Below are positions 44,614 through 55,375 of a stretch of DNA of 64,000 bases, in pieces; positions within the stretch are counted from its first letter, which is position 1; each line of letters starts with the position of its first letter. Position numbers and translations under genes: made by a program. The DNA comes from Croceibacterium ferulae. Its GTDB lineage: Bacteria; Pseudomonadota; Alphaproteobacteria; Sphingomonadales; Sphingomonadaceae. Under the pieces are notes generated by a model. It did not search any database, was not told the DNA's origin, and was given only the letters and a program-made list of their open reading frames with translations. Location: positions 62,001 through 126,000 of the forward strand of contig NZ_QZVQ01000008.1 in the NCBI RefSeq assembly GCF_003660445.1. The letters are read 5' to 3'.

Positions 44614-46854
44614 CTACGCCTGACCTTGCCGAACCTGTGCCTGCGCCAGATCAAAAACCTCCAGCACCTGGCGAGTAAGGTCACTTTGGGAGTAGTGCTC
44701 GCGAACCTTCTTCTGGGCGGCGCGCACCATGTCGTACCGGGCCTGCGGTCGTTCGATCAGGCTCTCCAGCGCTTCCCGCCAGTCCTCGACAGTCTCCACC
44801 AGCAAACCGCACCCGTCCTGGCAACAGATGTCATAGGCGGTGCCCCGGCTTGCCACGACAGCGGTGCCGATCGAAGTGTAGTCCACCCATTTGGTATCGG
44901 CCTTCACCACGTTGAATGGCGTAGGATGGACTGGACACAAGCCGATGTCCCACTGCATCTGGTGAAACCGTTCGACGAACAGATCATAGTCAGCGATCGG
45001 CGGGAAGGCGACGGCCCGGTCGCCGAATGCAACAAGATCAGCGGGCAGGGCCATTGCCCCGAACAGTTCGAAGCGGACTTCAGGATACTTGGCTAGAATG
45101 TCGGCCAGGACCGGTACGATGCGGGTCAGTTCCGGCCTGTTGTCGTAGCCCATGAACCCGATCGTGCGGACCGGCCGCATCTCCGCTTCAGCGAAGATGT
45201 CGCGGGAGCAGTAGATCTTCCCGGCATACATATCCCGGTTGAAACCCAATTCGACGAAACGTTCACGCAGGCGCGGGGTCGAGCAGTACACGAAATCCGC
45301 CTGCTCGATCAGGAAGCGAATGGTCGAGGTGCGCTCGACACGGTTGTGCTCTATGAACTTCTTTTCGCCCAGATCGATCGGAACGTTCAGAAGATCGTCG
45401 TCGCTGTGGAATATGACCGGCACCCGAGAGGCCTTCAACTTGGTCACCATGGCCTCGACATCAGGTCCGCTGTACCTGCAGAACACCGCGATATCCGGCT
45501 GGAACTCTTCCACTTGCGACAGTGCAAACGCGGTTCCCCGTGCCGGATCGCGATCCTTCCCCTTGCCGGAAGCCCGGACGATGTCCTTCTCGGTAAGCAC
45601 GCGCAAGGATACGCGGCCCGCCTGCTCCAGTTCTTGCAGAGGCTTCAGGAAGCTGATGTGCAGGCTAGGGATCACGCCATTGGCAACCAGAAGAACGCGC
45701 CGCCGACTTCCCTCGGGAACAGGCGCGGCTTCCGACCTGTGTTGTGCCAGCAATCCCCGGACGAGAGCAAGCAGGCGATCGCGGACCAGGGCTGGTGACA
45801 CATTGAGCGCCATGCGGCGCAGGAACTCGGCCTGCCGCTTGCGGATCGGTTCGGGATCACGCACGGCCGCGTCGGCGAATGCCGTCCAGTCCTCGAGTGT
45901 CGAGACGGTGGTCAGGCCGGCATAACCCGAAATGTCGATGACCGAGTTGACGTCGGTCCACACAGCCGTGGGAATTCCGGCAAGGACCATGTCGATGAGG
46001 ACCGAGGACGGCGCCGAGATGCCGTAGGCGAACCGCTGAAGGTCGGTCTTGTACATCGGGTTGTTGGCAAGAACGACATTGTCCGGAAGCGCTATCTTGT
46101 TCTTCAGGACGAACTGCCCACCAGGGTGGGGGCGCAGGGCCACCTGCCGCCCTTCATCGGCTTGCGCATGCGCGAAGGCCAGCAACGTTTCCAGGTAGGT
46201 CATCTGAAAATCGCCGGTGGTCTTCATGCGCACCGAATGGAGGTTTTCGCAGACAAGTCCCGTCTGGACTCCCGACACTGGCCGGCTCTGGTCTATCAGG
46301 CGGTTGAGGAGGAGCGGCGGGCCCAGTTCGAAATATTTGTTCCGTTCCGACGCGCACAGGTGACGCATCTCCTCCACCGGCGTCCACCCGCAAATGACGT
46401 CGGCAGCGAAGCGGACAGCAGAGCCGTGCGCAAGGGTCTGTTCGCGATTCTGATTGAAGCCGACGCATTCATGCCCGTGCTGGATCGTGATGCGCGTGAA
46501 GGCAGGCGGCGCGGCAAGGAACACGTTATGGTTCGTCGCGTGGCCGCGAAGATTGGTTTCGCTGGCCGAGAACAGCAATCCGCGCCTCTCCTGCAGATGC
46601 TGGACGGCTGCGAAGGGGCTGTCGAAGCGGGCGATCTGCGCTCCGGCCTGTTCGGCCAGTTCTTCCAGTTCAGCATACCATAAACCTGACATGTCGCGCC
46701 GGGTGAACAGTTCGGAAACCAGCAGGCACAGCGAGAGATCGGTCTCGGCGGCAAGAATGCGCACGATGGGCCGCAGGACGCTGACATCCTGGATCAGGTC
46801 GAACAGGAAGACGCCCGAAAGCGGGCGAGCTGCGGCTGGTGAGTAGGGGATCAT
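44614..46854 (-). CDS. Two-domain glycosyltransferase: QHG-type GT-B domain plus GT4-like domain
   Basis: A 746-residue protein. The N-terminal 370 residues (VFLFDLIQDVSVLRPIVRI, then TIQHGHECVGFNQNRE and LVCENLHSVRM) form a GT-B-like domain clearly paralogous to the protein at 55376-56830. The C-terminal 350 residues look like a GT4-type transferase (IGFMGYDNRPELTRIVPVLA, WVDYTSIGTAVVASRGTA). The ATGA overlap with the upstream gene places it in one operon with 46851-48389 and 48386-52432. It likely adds capsule residues, with two activities possible. It has no signal peptide. Confidence 0.75.
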   Translation of the reverse strand: MIPYSPAAARPLSGVFLFDLIQDVSVLRPIVRILAAETDLSLCLLVSELFTRRDMSGLWYAELEELAEQAGAQIARFDSPFAAVQHLQERRGLLFSASETNLRGHATNHNVFLAAPPAFTRITIQHGHECVGFNQNREQTLAHGSAVRFAADVICGWTPVEEMRHLCASERNKYFELGPPLLLNRLIDQSRPVSGVQTGLVCENLHSVRMKTTGDFQMTYLETLLAFAHAQADEGRQVALRPHPGGQFVLKNKIALPDNVVLANNPMYKTDLQRFAYGISAPSSVLIDMVLAGIPTAVWTDVNSVIDISGYAGLTTVSTLEDWTAFADAAVRDPEPIRKRQAEFLRRMALNVSPALVRDRLLALVRGLLAQHRSEAAPVPEGSRRRVLLVANGVIPSLHISFLKPLQELEQAGRVSLRVLTEKDIVRASGKGKDRDPARGTAFALSQVEEFQPDIAVFCRYSGPDVEAMVTKLKASRVPVIFHSDDDLLNVPIDLGEKKFIEHNRVERTSTIRFLIEQADFVYCSTPRLRERFVELGFNRDMYAGKIYCSRDIFAEAEMRPVRTIGFMGYDNRPELTRIVPVLADILAKYPEVRFELFGAMALPADLVAFGDRAVAFPPIADYDLFVERFHQMQWDIGLCPVHPTPFNVVKADTKWVDYTSIGTAVVASRGTAYDICCQDGCGLLVETVEDWREALESLIERPQARYDMVRAAQKKVREHYSQSDLTRQVLEVFDLAQAQVRQGQA

Positions 46855-48389
46855 CCTGCAGTGATCGCCCGAAAGGGAGCGGAGCCCAGCGACATCAGGG
46901 GATTTTCCTTTTCAGACAAGGTGAGTGCCGTGTCCTCGAGAATGCGGCCTATTATGTCCTCTGTTGCCTGGATGACGCTTGCATAATGCAGAATCCTGCC
47001 CGCTCGCGTCTCGATCATCGCGGGGCGAAGGCGGCGTAATATGGTTGCGCCCGGGCCATCGGGTACGTCCATCCCACCTGCAAAGTTACTGCTCGGGTTG
47101 GCAAAGTCGGTGATACTGGAACGCCATTCAGGCCGGACGAATTTCAGGCCCTCGCGCGAGAAACGAATATGTACGGTCTGTCTGTCGCCGAAAAAGCCGA
47201 TGTTCACATCGAACGGCCGCTTCGACGAGGTGAAAGGGCTGGCGATCGACAGCCACCCAACTTGTCGGCACAGCCCGTCCACCGACGAGACAGATGTTCT
47301 TCCGTGCAGAACGGCGCGGGAGAAACGCTGTTTCGGTCTGGCAATCACCGTCTGTGCGCGCGCCGCGTCAAGCTCGCGCACGAACGCGCACAATCTGGCA
47401 GCTTCGGTGCCGGGGTCGGCAAGGTCATTCATCTGCCGCCCAAGTGGGTCGAGGGTTGCCGGCCGCAATCTGAGCGTGCCCGCAGCGAGATCATCCAGCA
47501 GGCGGTTCGGTTCATGATATAGGAACGAGCCCAGTTTGTCATAAAGCTGGTAGCCGGGCGAAAGCACCTGCGTGCCGCCCGTCAGGGCCGAGATGCCCCG
47601 GTTCAGCGACTTTGCGATGCTGAAGTTCTGGAAGTTGACGGGGATAAAGGACACGAGCGCCTGTTTCAGGCATTCACGCTCGCGTTCCTCGCTCCACTCT
47701 TCGATGGTCGTCGGCACCGGCAGATTGCGCAGGCGCGCAAGGTTATGGACGCCGAGGGCGCGCAGGTTGGTCAGGACTCTGAGGTTAACATCGAAGCCCC
47801 CGCCCGCAAGTTTGCGTAGCGATGCCGAGAAGGCGGCAAGGTCTTCAAGTCCGACCGGAAACACCGGATTGTCCCCGTTGCCGAACCAAAGAACTTCAAA
47901 CTTGCGATTTGCCAAGGCACTCTTCGCCTTGTCGTTCAGCTGCCGCGCAAGAGCATCCTTGTCGAAATCGTCGAACGGATCGTTGAGGACGTGAACCGGC
48001 ATGTCAGGGGCGAACTGCCGGCTGACCTGCTGCATCCGCGCAGTCGAGCACAGGAAGAAATCTACCCGTTTGGCCATCTGCCGCAGCATCTCACGGTGCG
48101 GCAGACACGGACCTGTCCGTGTGCTGAAATAGTCGTCGAACAAGTCGACGCCGACGATCACGCCTTTCTCCCGCAGCACCTCCGCAACCGTAAGGCCACG
48201 CGCATCTGTACACTTGCTCAGGATCACGACATCCGCGCCAACCCGGTCCCGATTGACCTGCGCGCCGATCACATCGACAGACAGCGAACTTCCGAGCGGC
48301 AGGAGGTGCGGCGCAATCCGGCGATACCGGATACGGACACCCGCACGGTTGAGCCATTGCTCGCCCTGAACGAGCACCTGGATATTCAC
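46851..48389 (-). CDS. Glycosyltransferase-like protein (GT-B fold, capsule locus)
   Basis: A 512-residue protein starting at GTG 48389 in a GTGA overlap with the upstream gene; the longer frame is shadow. The N-terminus (NIQVLVQGEQWLNRAGVRIRY) and the FFLCSTARMQQVS and EVLWFGNGDNPVF segments resemble GT4-like transferases related to the C-terminal half of the next gene's product. The last 120 residues look less typical. The donor and acceptor are unknown. It is followed by an ATGA overlap with 44614-46854. Confidence 0.65.
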   Translation of the reverse strand: MNIQVLVQGEQWLNRAGVRIRYRRIAPHLLPLGSSLSVDVIGAQVNRDRVGADVVILSKCTDARGLTVAEVLREKGVIVGVDLFDDYFSTRTGPCLPHREMLRQMAKRVDFFLCSTARMQQVSRQFAPDMPVHVLNDPFDDFDKDALARQLNDKAKSALANRKFEVLWFGNGDNPVFPVGLEDLAAFSASLRKLAGGGFDVNLRVLTNLRALGVHNLARLRNLPVPTTIEEWSEERERECLKQALVSFIPVNFQNFSIAKSLNRGISALTGGTQVLSPGYQLYDKLGSFLYHEPNRLLDDLAAGTLRLRPATLDPLGRQMNDLADPGTEAARLCAFVRELDAARAQTVIARPKQRFSRAVLHGRTSVSSVDGLCRQVGWLSIASPFTSSKRPFDVNIGFFGDRQTVHIRFSREGLKFVRPEWRSSITDFANPSSNFAGGMDVPDGPGATILRRLRPAMIETRAGRILHYASVIQATEDIIGRILEDTALTLSEKENPLMSLGSAPFRAITAG

Positions 48390-51300
48390 CGATGCAACTC
48401 CCGCATCAATGTCACCCGGTCGAGCAAGGGCTGCCAGGCGGCAACACGCATCGACCGGTGAGCGATCGGGTCGGGGAAGTCCGCGTTGAAAACCTCGTTC
48501 GCGCTGGCCGCCCTGACCAGGGTGGTGCAATAATGGACCAGTCCTGCCAATCCCGCGCGGTACCCCAGATCAAGATCGAACCCTGCCGCCGGGAAACGCG
48601 CGGCATCAATCCCGCCCAGCGTTGCCCAGACCTCGGCCGGGACAATGCAGCATTTCAGCTGGTTGGCCACGACCGGATATGTCGCGGCGGGCAAGGCATG
48701 CGCCACGTCGAACCGGGACACCTCAAAGATCGGGTCCGAGTACAGGCCCATGCGGGTGGGAAAGTACCCCGCCGAATGGACGCGGGCATCCGCTTTGTCA
48801 CGTTCCGTCACGATGGCGCATGCCGCCGAACCAACATTCGGCTGCATCGCCATCGCCAACAGGGCGGCCAGTGTGCGGGGGTCGACAAGCAGCACCTCCG
48901 GATCGACGAACAAGAGGTACTGTCCCTTCGCCAGCGAAGCGGCCTGGTTCAGCCGCGCCGCACGGGACGCCCCGTTGCCGACGCTCTGGCGCACCGGTCC
49001 GAAGAACTGCGCCGTACCATTGTCGGCCAGAATGCCGTTCAGCTGCTCGCCCTCGTCGCTGCATGCCAGGATGACCTCCAACTGCGCAGCAAGGCCCTGC
49101 AATGCAAGAGATGCAATCAGCTGGTCGGGCGCTGCGGCGCCTGCGGGCAGATCGATGATGGCGGTGATCAACGGGGTCGCGTCTGCCATCGTGCGTTCTG
49201 CCGTGTCGGGAACCTGAGCAAGTGGCAGCACCTGATCAGGCGACACCGGCATCAGGGGGTCTACCTGCCACGAAAGCGCGTTGAAGAACCGAATTGCCAG
49301 CGGTGCAGCGATTGCTCCCGCGCCCGGTCTCTCGTCGCCGACCTGATCGACAAGCAGCGGAAACTGTGCCGGCAGGTCGGGATGGTGCAATCGTGCCATC
49401 TGCTCCGATGGGATGGGCAGGCATACCAGGGCCGTAGGCGCCAGTGTTGCCGCGTCGGCTACGCAGTAGCTCGTCGCCGCAACGTGCGTGCCGATGCGAC
49501 GGGACACCAGGCTGTAGATGGACGGCAGGCAATCCGCGGGCAGCTCCAGCGTTGCGCCTTGCGCCGTGCGGTAAGCCGTCACCTCGCCTGGGACCTTGCT
49601 GTCGAGCCGCTGCGCGAGATCGGACATTCCGCCTTCCTGCCGTCCGCCTGCGGCGTGCACTGCAATGCCATACTGGGCGAGGAACGCCTCTGCGACGTCC
49701 TGACGAAAGATCGGCTCGATCCCGGTCGCACCACGCAAATCGACGGCGATGCGTCCGATCGAACAAAAGTCCGGACCCTGCGGCCAGCCATAGAATTCCA
49801 GCGCGAGGCTGTGGCTGTAGTCGGACAGGGAAGCGACATAGCCAGGCGCTCCCTCGATGCAGGCCAGCTCACTGTAGTGGAGCCCACCCCTGACCAGCGA
49901 CGGAAAGGGCAGGAGTGCTACATGGCGTATGGTCTCTCCGTCATCGCTGACGACCAGCAGCAATCCGAGCATCTGGCTGTCGATCTTGACGTCGATCAGG
50001 TCGGCGGATGTGCCGAGAAGCGCCCCATCGCCGCAGCATGCCAGCGCTCCAGTCTGCGAAAACTGGTAGGCGCGTATCGTGCCGGCGCCGTTGATCCCGG
50101 CGTCATCCATTCGGATGCGCATCAGGGATTCTCCGGCCAGCCAGACATCTGCCAGCAGGTCGATCCCCAGTCCTGCACGGGTCAGGCAATCATGTGCCTC
50201 GCCGATGACGGCATGCTCCGTGCCGACGCGGACGGAGCGTGCCTCTTCGGGGAGATCCATGCGCAGCGCGGCGAACAGCCGCAACCTGTCGAGGGTAGCT
50301 CCGGACAGGCCGCTCCCCGCAAGCCCGATCACCTGCGTGCCGATTGTCACGGCACCCGGGACGGTGCCGTCGATGAGGAGGGCATGGGGAGCCCGCGGCG
50401 TCGCAAGTTCGCTCCAAGCGGTGCTGCGCGCCTGCCAGGCGGTTTCGAATTCGGTTGGCGCGGCGGCGGCTCTGGGACGCTTCTCCTTCGCCAGATGCGC
50501 TTCCTTCCCCGCGATCGGAGGAGTGAATGGCCCGGCATCGTGCGCGGATTCGCCCACGGGGCGCATTTGGCGCCCTTCGTCGTGGCCGTGTTCCAGATAG
50601 TGCAACAGCGGATTGATGCCTGCTTCCTGGACATCGGGATACTGGTCGAGATACCATTTGCTGTTGAAGCGCTCGCTTGGATGGCGTCTCTCGCTGCCGC
50701 CGACGCGGATGAAGTGATCCAGCGGGTCCAGTCCGGCAGCTGTCACGTCAGGGTAGTGCGCGCTGTACCATTCTGCATCGAACAGGCCGCTTTGCCCCAC
50801 TATCTCACGGGCCCTGCGATGCTGCGTCGCTGCGCGCCTGGCTTTGGCTGAAAACCAGCTCTTGGGAGACAATGCAGCTGTCAGAGCCGCAGGCGGCCAG
50901 CTCTGCCCGGTTGCTGCGTTGCGCGGGGAGGCGGCCTTCGTCGCCACAAGCCCTGACAAGTTGCGCGGTTGCGTCAGGGAGGCTTCGCGGGCTGCGAGAC
51001 TTTTGCGCAGCTGTTCCATCTTCGCGGAGCGGCTTTCCAAGGTCTCGCGCAGCTTGCGGATAGTCTGGTCGCGATCGCTGATGTTGGCCTGTAAATGGGC
51101 GACTGTTTGCAGCTGGTTCGGCGCGGTCTCCACCTTCTCCGAGATCGCCAGGATCTGCAGTCTGGCGATTTCGCCATCGCTTTCGGCCAAGCGGGTGCGC
51201 AGCACCTCGAGTTCTTCGCTGAGTTGCAGAATGGACCGCTGGAACGCGCCATTCTGCTCGTCCAGCCGATCGCGGGCGAACTGGTTCGCGGAAAAGACAC

Positions 51301-52432
51301 GTGCCCAGCGGTCTTCGATGCGCCGTGCCTCGTCGGCGGAAGCGGCTGCGACATTTGCATCATGCTCATCTTGCGCGTGCTGCAGGGCCGTCCTCAAGGC
51401 GACAACTTCGGCCTTCTGCTGCTCGAACAGGGCCGCGTCTTCTGCGGAAAGACCTTGCGGCTCCTGCTGCGCCGCTGATCGGTCGATCTGCGCCTGCAGG
51501 TCGGACACGCTCTGCTGATGGCGACGCAGTTCGTCAGCCAGAGCGATCATGGCGTCCAGCGGCTGTCCCAGATGGGCCATCGCATCGTCGAACGCAGAGT
51601 GCACGCGATCGAGCAGCGCATGCCCATCAGGCGTTTCCCCCGAGATCGCCCAGTCCCGGAAGACCGAGCGTGCGGTGGCGAACCAATCGTCGCCCGATCT
51701 GGGCGCTCTGGCGGACATGCCGCTCGCCTGATCGCCCAGGAAGCGGTCGATGTCGTTGCGTGTACGGGCGGAGTAGGCGGGCCAGGTGACGTCGGCCGCA
51801 TCGCCGATTGTGCTGATTGCGGTTTCCGGGTCATCCAGAAGCGACGACAACTGTATGTGGCATCGCGCCATGCCCCGCGAGGCCCGCTCCGCTTCGAGAT
51901 GGTTTCGCAGCCACAGCAACCGGGCGACGTCAGGATGAAGCCCGCACGCGGATTGCAGATCGCGCACGACATCCTCGGGTTCGCGATACAGCGCCACGAT
52001 CGCCAATCTGACGCCGCAGTCCTTCAACACGTCGTGCCAGAACGGCAGCAAACGGGCGATGCGTGGATCGTTCAGGACGAAGAAAGGCGAGCCTTCAAAC
52101 TCGGCATCGATCAGCGCCGCGGCGCGAGCCTTGAAGCCGGCGAACTTGGGTGAGGCGTACCAGTCCGAATTGACCGGGTCGGCATACTGCCATCCCGTCC
52201 CTGCGGAGGCGAGGATGTCGTCGTTGAGCTCCGCGAAAGCGATCTGTTCCGAGCCCTCCATCGCCGCGTCGGCCGGTTGATCGTCCGCACCCATCGTGCG
52301 CGGCAAGTCCGCGCCCAGCATGTGCAGGACGGAGGCCAGAATGGCGCTGCCGCCACAATGCATTCCTGTCACCAACAGGCAGATCCGCTGCTGCGAGCCG
52401 CTCATGTTTTCTGCGTCACTTCCTGTGGACAT
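48386..52432 (-). CDS. Giant multidomain protein: P-loop sulfotransferase-like, coiled coil, YPDV repeats, GT2-like domain
   Basis: About 1,348 residues from ATG 52432 (ATG 52405 is also possible; neither has a strong ribosome site). The N-terminal 250 residues resemble P-loop sulfotransferases (VTGMHCGGSAILASVLHML) but the PAPS-binding residues are not standard. Residues about 310-490 are rich in Gln, Glu and Arg and look like a coiled coil. Two tandem YPDV repeats follow (WYSAHYPDVTAAGLDPL and WYLDQYPDVQEAGINPL). A beta-rich middle and a C-terminal GT2-like domain (QYLLFVDPEVLLVD) complete it. It may couple assembly or modification of the capsule. Functions are inferred by domain look only. 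Confidence 0.62.
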   Translation of the reverse strand: MSTGSDAENMSGSQQRICLLVTGMHCGGSAILASVLHMLGADLPRTMGADDQPADAAMEGSEQIAFAELNDDILASAGTGWQYADPVNSDWYASPKFAGFKARAAALIDAEFEGSPFFVLNDPRIARLLPFWHDVLKDCGVRLAIVALYREPEDVVRDLQSACGLHPDVARLLWLRNHLEAERASRGMARCHIQLSSLLDDPETAISTIGDAADVTWPAYSARTRNDIDRFLGDQASGMSARAPRSGDDWFATARSVFRDWAISGETPDGHALLDRVHSAFDDAMAHLGQPLDAMIALADELRRHQQSVSDLQAQIDRSAAQQEPQGLSAEDAALFEQQKAEVVALRTALQHAQDEHDANVAAASADEARRIEDRWARVFSANQFARDRLDEQNGAFQRSILQLSEELEVLRTRLAESDGEIARLQILAISEKVETAPNQLQTVAHLQANISDRDQTIRKLRETLESRSAKMEQLRKSLAAREASLTQPRNLSGLVATKAASPRNAATGQSWPPAALTAALSPKSWFSAKARRAATQHRRAREIVGQSGLFDAEWYSAHYPDVTAAGLDPLDHFIRVGGSERRHPSERFNSKWYLDQYPDVQEAGINPLLHYLEHGHDEGRQMRPVGESAHDAGPFTPPIAGKEAHLAKEKRPRAAAAPTEFETAWQARSTAWSELATPRAPHALLIDGTVPGAVTIGTQVIGLAGSGLSGATLDRLRLFAALRMDLPEEARSVRVGTEHAVIGEAHDCLTRAGLGIDLLADVWLAGESLMRIRMDDAGINGAGTIRAYQFSQTGALACCGDGALLGTSADLIDVKIDSQMLGLLLVVSDDGETIRHVALLPFPSLVRGGLHYSELACIEGAPGYVASLSDYSHSLALEFYGWPQGPDFCSIGRIAVDLRGATGIEPIFRQDVAEAFLAQYGIAVHAAGGRQEGGMSDLAQRLDSKVPGEVTAYRTAQGATLELPADCLPSIYSLVSRRIGTHVAATSYCVADAATLAPTALVCLPIPSEQMARLHHPDLPAQFPLLVDQVGDERPGAGAIAAPLAIRFFNALSWQVDPLMPVSPDQVLPLAQVPDTAERTMADATPLITAIIDLPAGAAAPDQLIASLALQGLAAQLEVILACSDEGEQLNGILADNGTAQFFGPVRQSVGNGASRAARLNQAASLAKGQYLLFVDPEVLLVDPRTLAALLAMAMQPNVGSAACAIVTERDKADARVHSAGYFPTRMGLYSDPIFEVSRFDVAHALPAATYPVVANQLKCCIVPAEVWATLGGIDAARFPAAGFDLDLGYRAGLAGLVHYCTTLVRAASANEVFNADFPDPIAHRSMRVAAWQPLLDRVTLMRELHR

Positions 52433-52532
52433 TGCGCCAATTTTTTCCAGATTTTGGGCCCGAAGCAAGGTTGGCGGCTATGGCCTACGGCTGGAGATTG
52501 TGTCAACGCAAGGCTCAGCCAGACCGACAGCG

Positions 52533-53270
52533 ATGGCAAAAGCGACGGAGATGCCGCCGGTTATGAGTGCTCAGCAACAGTTCGGCGCAGCGGTGCTGAT
52601 CTTGGGTGAAAGTCACGCCAACGCTATTGCTCGCGCGATAAAAGCTGCCGATGAAACCGACTTTGTTGCAATCGATGTGCGCAACAGGTCCAGCGCAGCA
52701 AGCGGCGGCAAGATCGATTTCGATTCATTCGCGGGCTATCGTCCGCGGCATCTGGTGCTGGCGTTCGGCGGTACCGAGAATAATCTTGTCGGCCTGATCG
52801 AGACAGATCCCCCGTTCGATCTCGTCTGCCCTCCTTACGAAAACATCAAGGACGGTCGTACTCTCGTGCCGTTCGCGGCGATCGAGGAAATTCTTAGCAG
52901 ACGCTTGCAGTCCGGCCTTCAGCGGGCTCTCGAAGTCAGATCGCATTTCGACTGCCCGGTTCATGCACTGGCGCCGCCGCCGCCCTTCTGGTCGTTCGAC
53001 CAACGCACACAGGTGCCGAACGCCTTTGCGGACCTGATCGAGGCCGGGATCGCTCCGCCAAGCGTGCGCCGGAAGTTGTATTCGGTGCTGTGCGACGCGA
53101 TGCGAAAAGCGTATCTGGAGCATGGGATCGAGTTCGTTGCTGCCCCGCCAAGCAGCCAGGACGAGAAGAGCTTCCTGCTGCGCTCACTGTGGGACAAGGA
53201 CCCCACGCATGGAAACGCTGCCTACGGCCGTTGCGTGCTCGAACATCTCAGGGAGGAGCTGAATGTCTAA
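52533..53270 (+). CDS. SGNH-hydrolase-like protein (possible polysaccharide acyl esterase or transferase)
   Basis: A 235-245-residue protein; ATG 52533, 52551 and 52563 are all possible starts and no ribosome site decides. The first strand, VLILGESHANAI, has a block I like GDSH/GESH motifs of SGNH enzymes with a nucleophile Ser. The end, DPTHGNAAYG, has a DxxH-like block V with His. It overlaps the GSCFA gene by 8 bases, and GSCFA proteins are SGNH-related too. The pair could add or remove acyl groups on the capsule. It is the first plus-strand gene after the minus-strand glycosyltransferase operon, with which it shares a short divergent promoter region. Confidence 0.6.
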   Translation: MAKATEMPPVMSAQQQFGAAVLILGESHANAIARAIKAADETDFVAIDVRNRSSAASGGKIDFDSFAGYRPRHLVLAFGGTENNLVGLIETDPPFDLVCPPYENIKDGRTLVPFAAIEEILSRRLQSGLQRALEVRSHFDCPVHALAPPPPFWSFDQRTQVPNAFADLIEAGIAPPSVRRKLYSVLCDAMRKAYLEHGIEFVAAPPSSQDEKSFLLRSLWDKDPTHGNAAYGRCVLEHLREELNV

Positions 53271-54354
53271 GCGCCATCCATATGTGGGCCGGCCCGATTA
53301 CCAGTTCTGGCGCAAGGAACCCGCGCTGACGGACATGGCGTCGTTCGATCCGGTCGGGACACCGTCCTTCCGCATCGGGATGGATGACAAGGTGGTCACA
53401 GCCGGCAGCTGTTTCGCGCAGCACGTCGCGCGCTACCTGGCGACGGCAGGCTTCAACTTCCTTGTCACCGAACAGCCCCATCCTCTGCTGACGGAGGAGC
53501 ATGCAGCCAGGCTGAACTACGGCCTGTTCTCGGCGCGCTATGGCAACGTCTATAGTACCCGGCAGCTGCGGCAGCTGCTGCAGCGGGCCTATGGTGAGTT
53601 CGAGCCCCTCGATTCCGCGTGGGAGACGCAGGACGGCCGCTGGGTCGATCCGTTCCGCCCGCAGATCCTGCCGGGGGGCTATATCAGCCCGCGCGAAGTC
53701 GCCCTGGACCGTGAAGTGCACCTTGCTGCGGTGCGCGCAGCAATCGAGGAGATGAGCGTCTTCGTCTTTACGCTGGGCCTGACCGAGATCTGGTACGATA
53801 ATCGGGACGGCGCGGCCTTCCCGCTCGCGCCCGGCGTTGCCGGCGGGCATTATGACGAAGACCGGTACAGTTTCCACAATCTGACCCTGCCTGAAGTTGT
53901 CGAGGACCTGCAGTGGAGCCTCGATTTCATCCGGGCCCGCAATCCTGACGTCAAGGTGATCGTCACGGTGTCGCCCGTGCCGTTGAATGCAACGGCGGAG
54001 GACCGGCATGTCGCGCTGTCGACATCCTATTCCAAGGCGATACTGCGCATCGCGGCCGAACAGGTCACGGCACAGAATACCCTTTGCGACTATTACCCTT
54101 CTTACGAAATCATCACCTCGCCATTCACCTGCTCGAATTACTACCAGTCAGATCGTCGCGAGATCGCGCCAGAGGGCGTAAGCCATGTCATGGGCCTGTT
54201 CCTGAAGCATTACAGCGAGAATGGCGATCAGGCGCAGCCTGCGGCAAAGGTGAAGCCTCGCGCGAAGCCTGACTCTTCCGAACAGGCGCGGGTGCATGAT
54301 GCGGAGGCGCTGATGCAGGTCCTGTGTGACGAGGAAGCGATCACCAACACCTGA
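53263..54354 (+). CDS. GSCFA domain protein
   Basis: A 363-residue protein with the family signature AGSCFAQHVARYL (Ser49) and the conserved FTLGLTEIWYD segment. GSCFA (PF08885) proteins are SGNH-like and often lie in polysaccharide loci. The last 50 residues are charged and probably disordered. It begins inside the end of the SGNH-like gene, so the two are translated together. The biochemical role is not established; an esterase or O-acyltransferase role on surface glycans is a guess. A hairpin follows the stop. Confidence 0.85.
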   Translation: MSKRHPYVGRPDYQFWRKEPALTDMASFDPVGTPSFRIGMDDKVVTAGSCFAQHVARYLATAGFNFLVTEQPHPLLTEEHAARLNYGLFSARYGNVYSTRQLRQLLQRAYGEFEPLDSAWETQDGRWVDPFRPQILPGGYISPREVALDREVHLAAVRAAIEEMSVFVFTLGLTEIWYDNRDGAAFPLAPGVAGGHYDEDRYSFHNLTLPEVVEDLQWSLDFIRARNPDVKVIVTVSPVPLNATAEDRHVALSTSYSKAILRIAAEQVTAQNTLCDYYPSYEIITSPFTCSNYYQSDRREIAPEGVSHVMGLFLKHYSENGDQAQPAAKVKPRAKPDSSEQARVHDAEALMQVLCDEEAITNT

Positions 54355-54358
54355 TCCG

Positions 54359-54386
54359 CCCGGCTCGCCCGCGGGGGCAAGCCGGG
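54359..54386. terminator. Hairpin between convergent GSCFA and kdsA genes
   Basis: A 12- to 13-bp GC-rich stem with one mismatch (54359-54370 pairing with 54374-54386) and a 3-base loop lies in the 41-base gap. No T-run follows, so termination strength is unclear. Confidence 0.45.
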
Positions 54387-54395
54387 CCGGGCAGG

Positions 54396-55349
<954 letters not shown>

Positions 55350-55375
55350 TTAGGGGGCGTGTGGGCGAAAATCAA

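Noticed and set aside
48386-53270. A frameshift or fused genes as the explanation for the giant 48386-52432 protein
   Set aside because: The frame is continuous, its ends are set by a GTGA overlap and a divergent gene, and codon use looks even through the junctions between domains.
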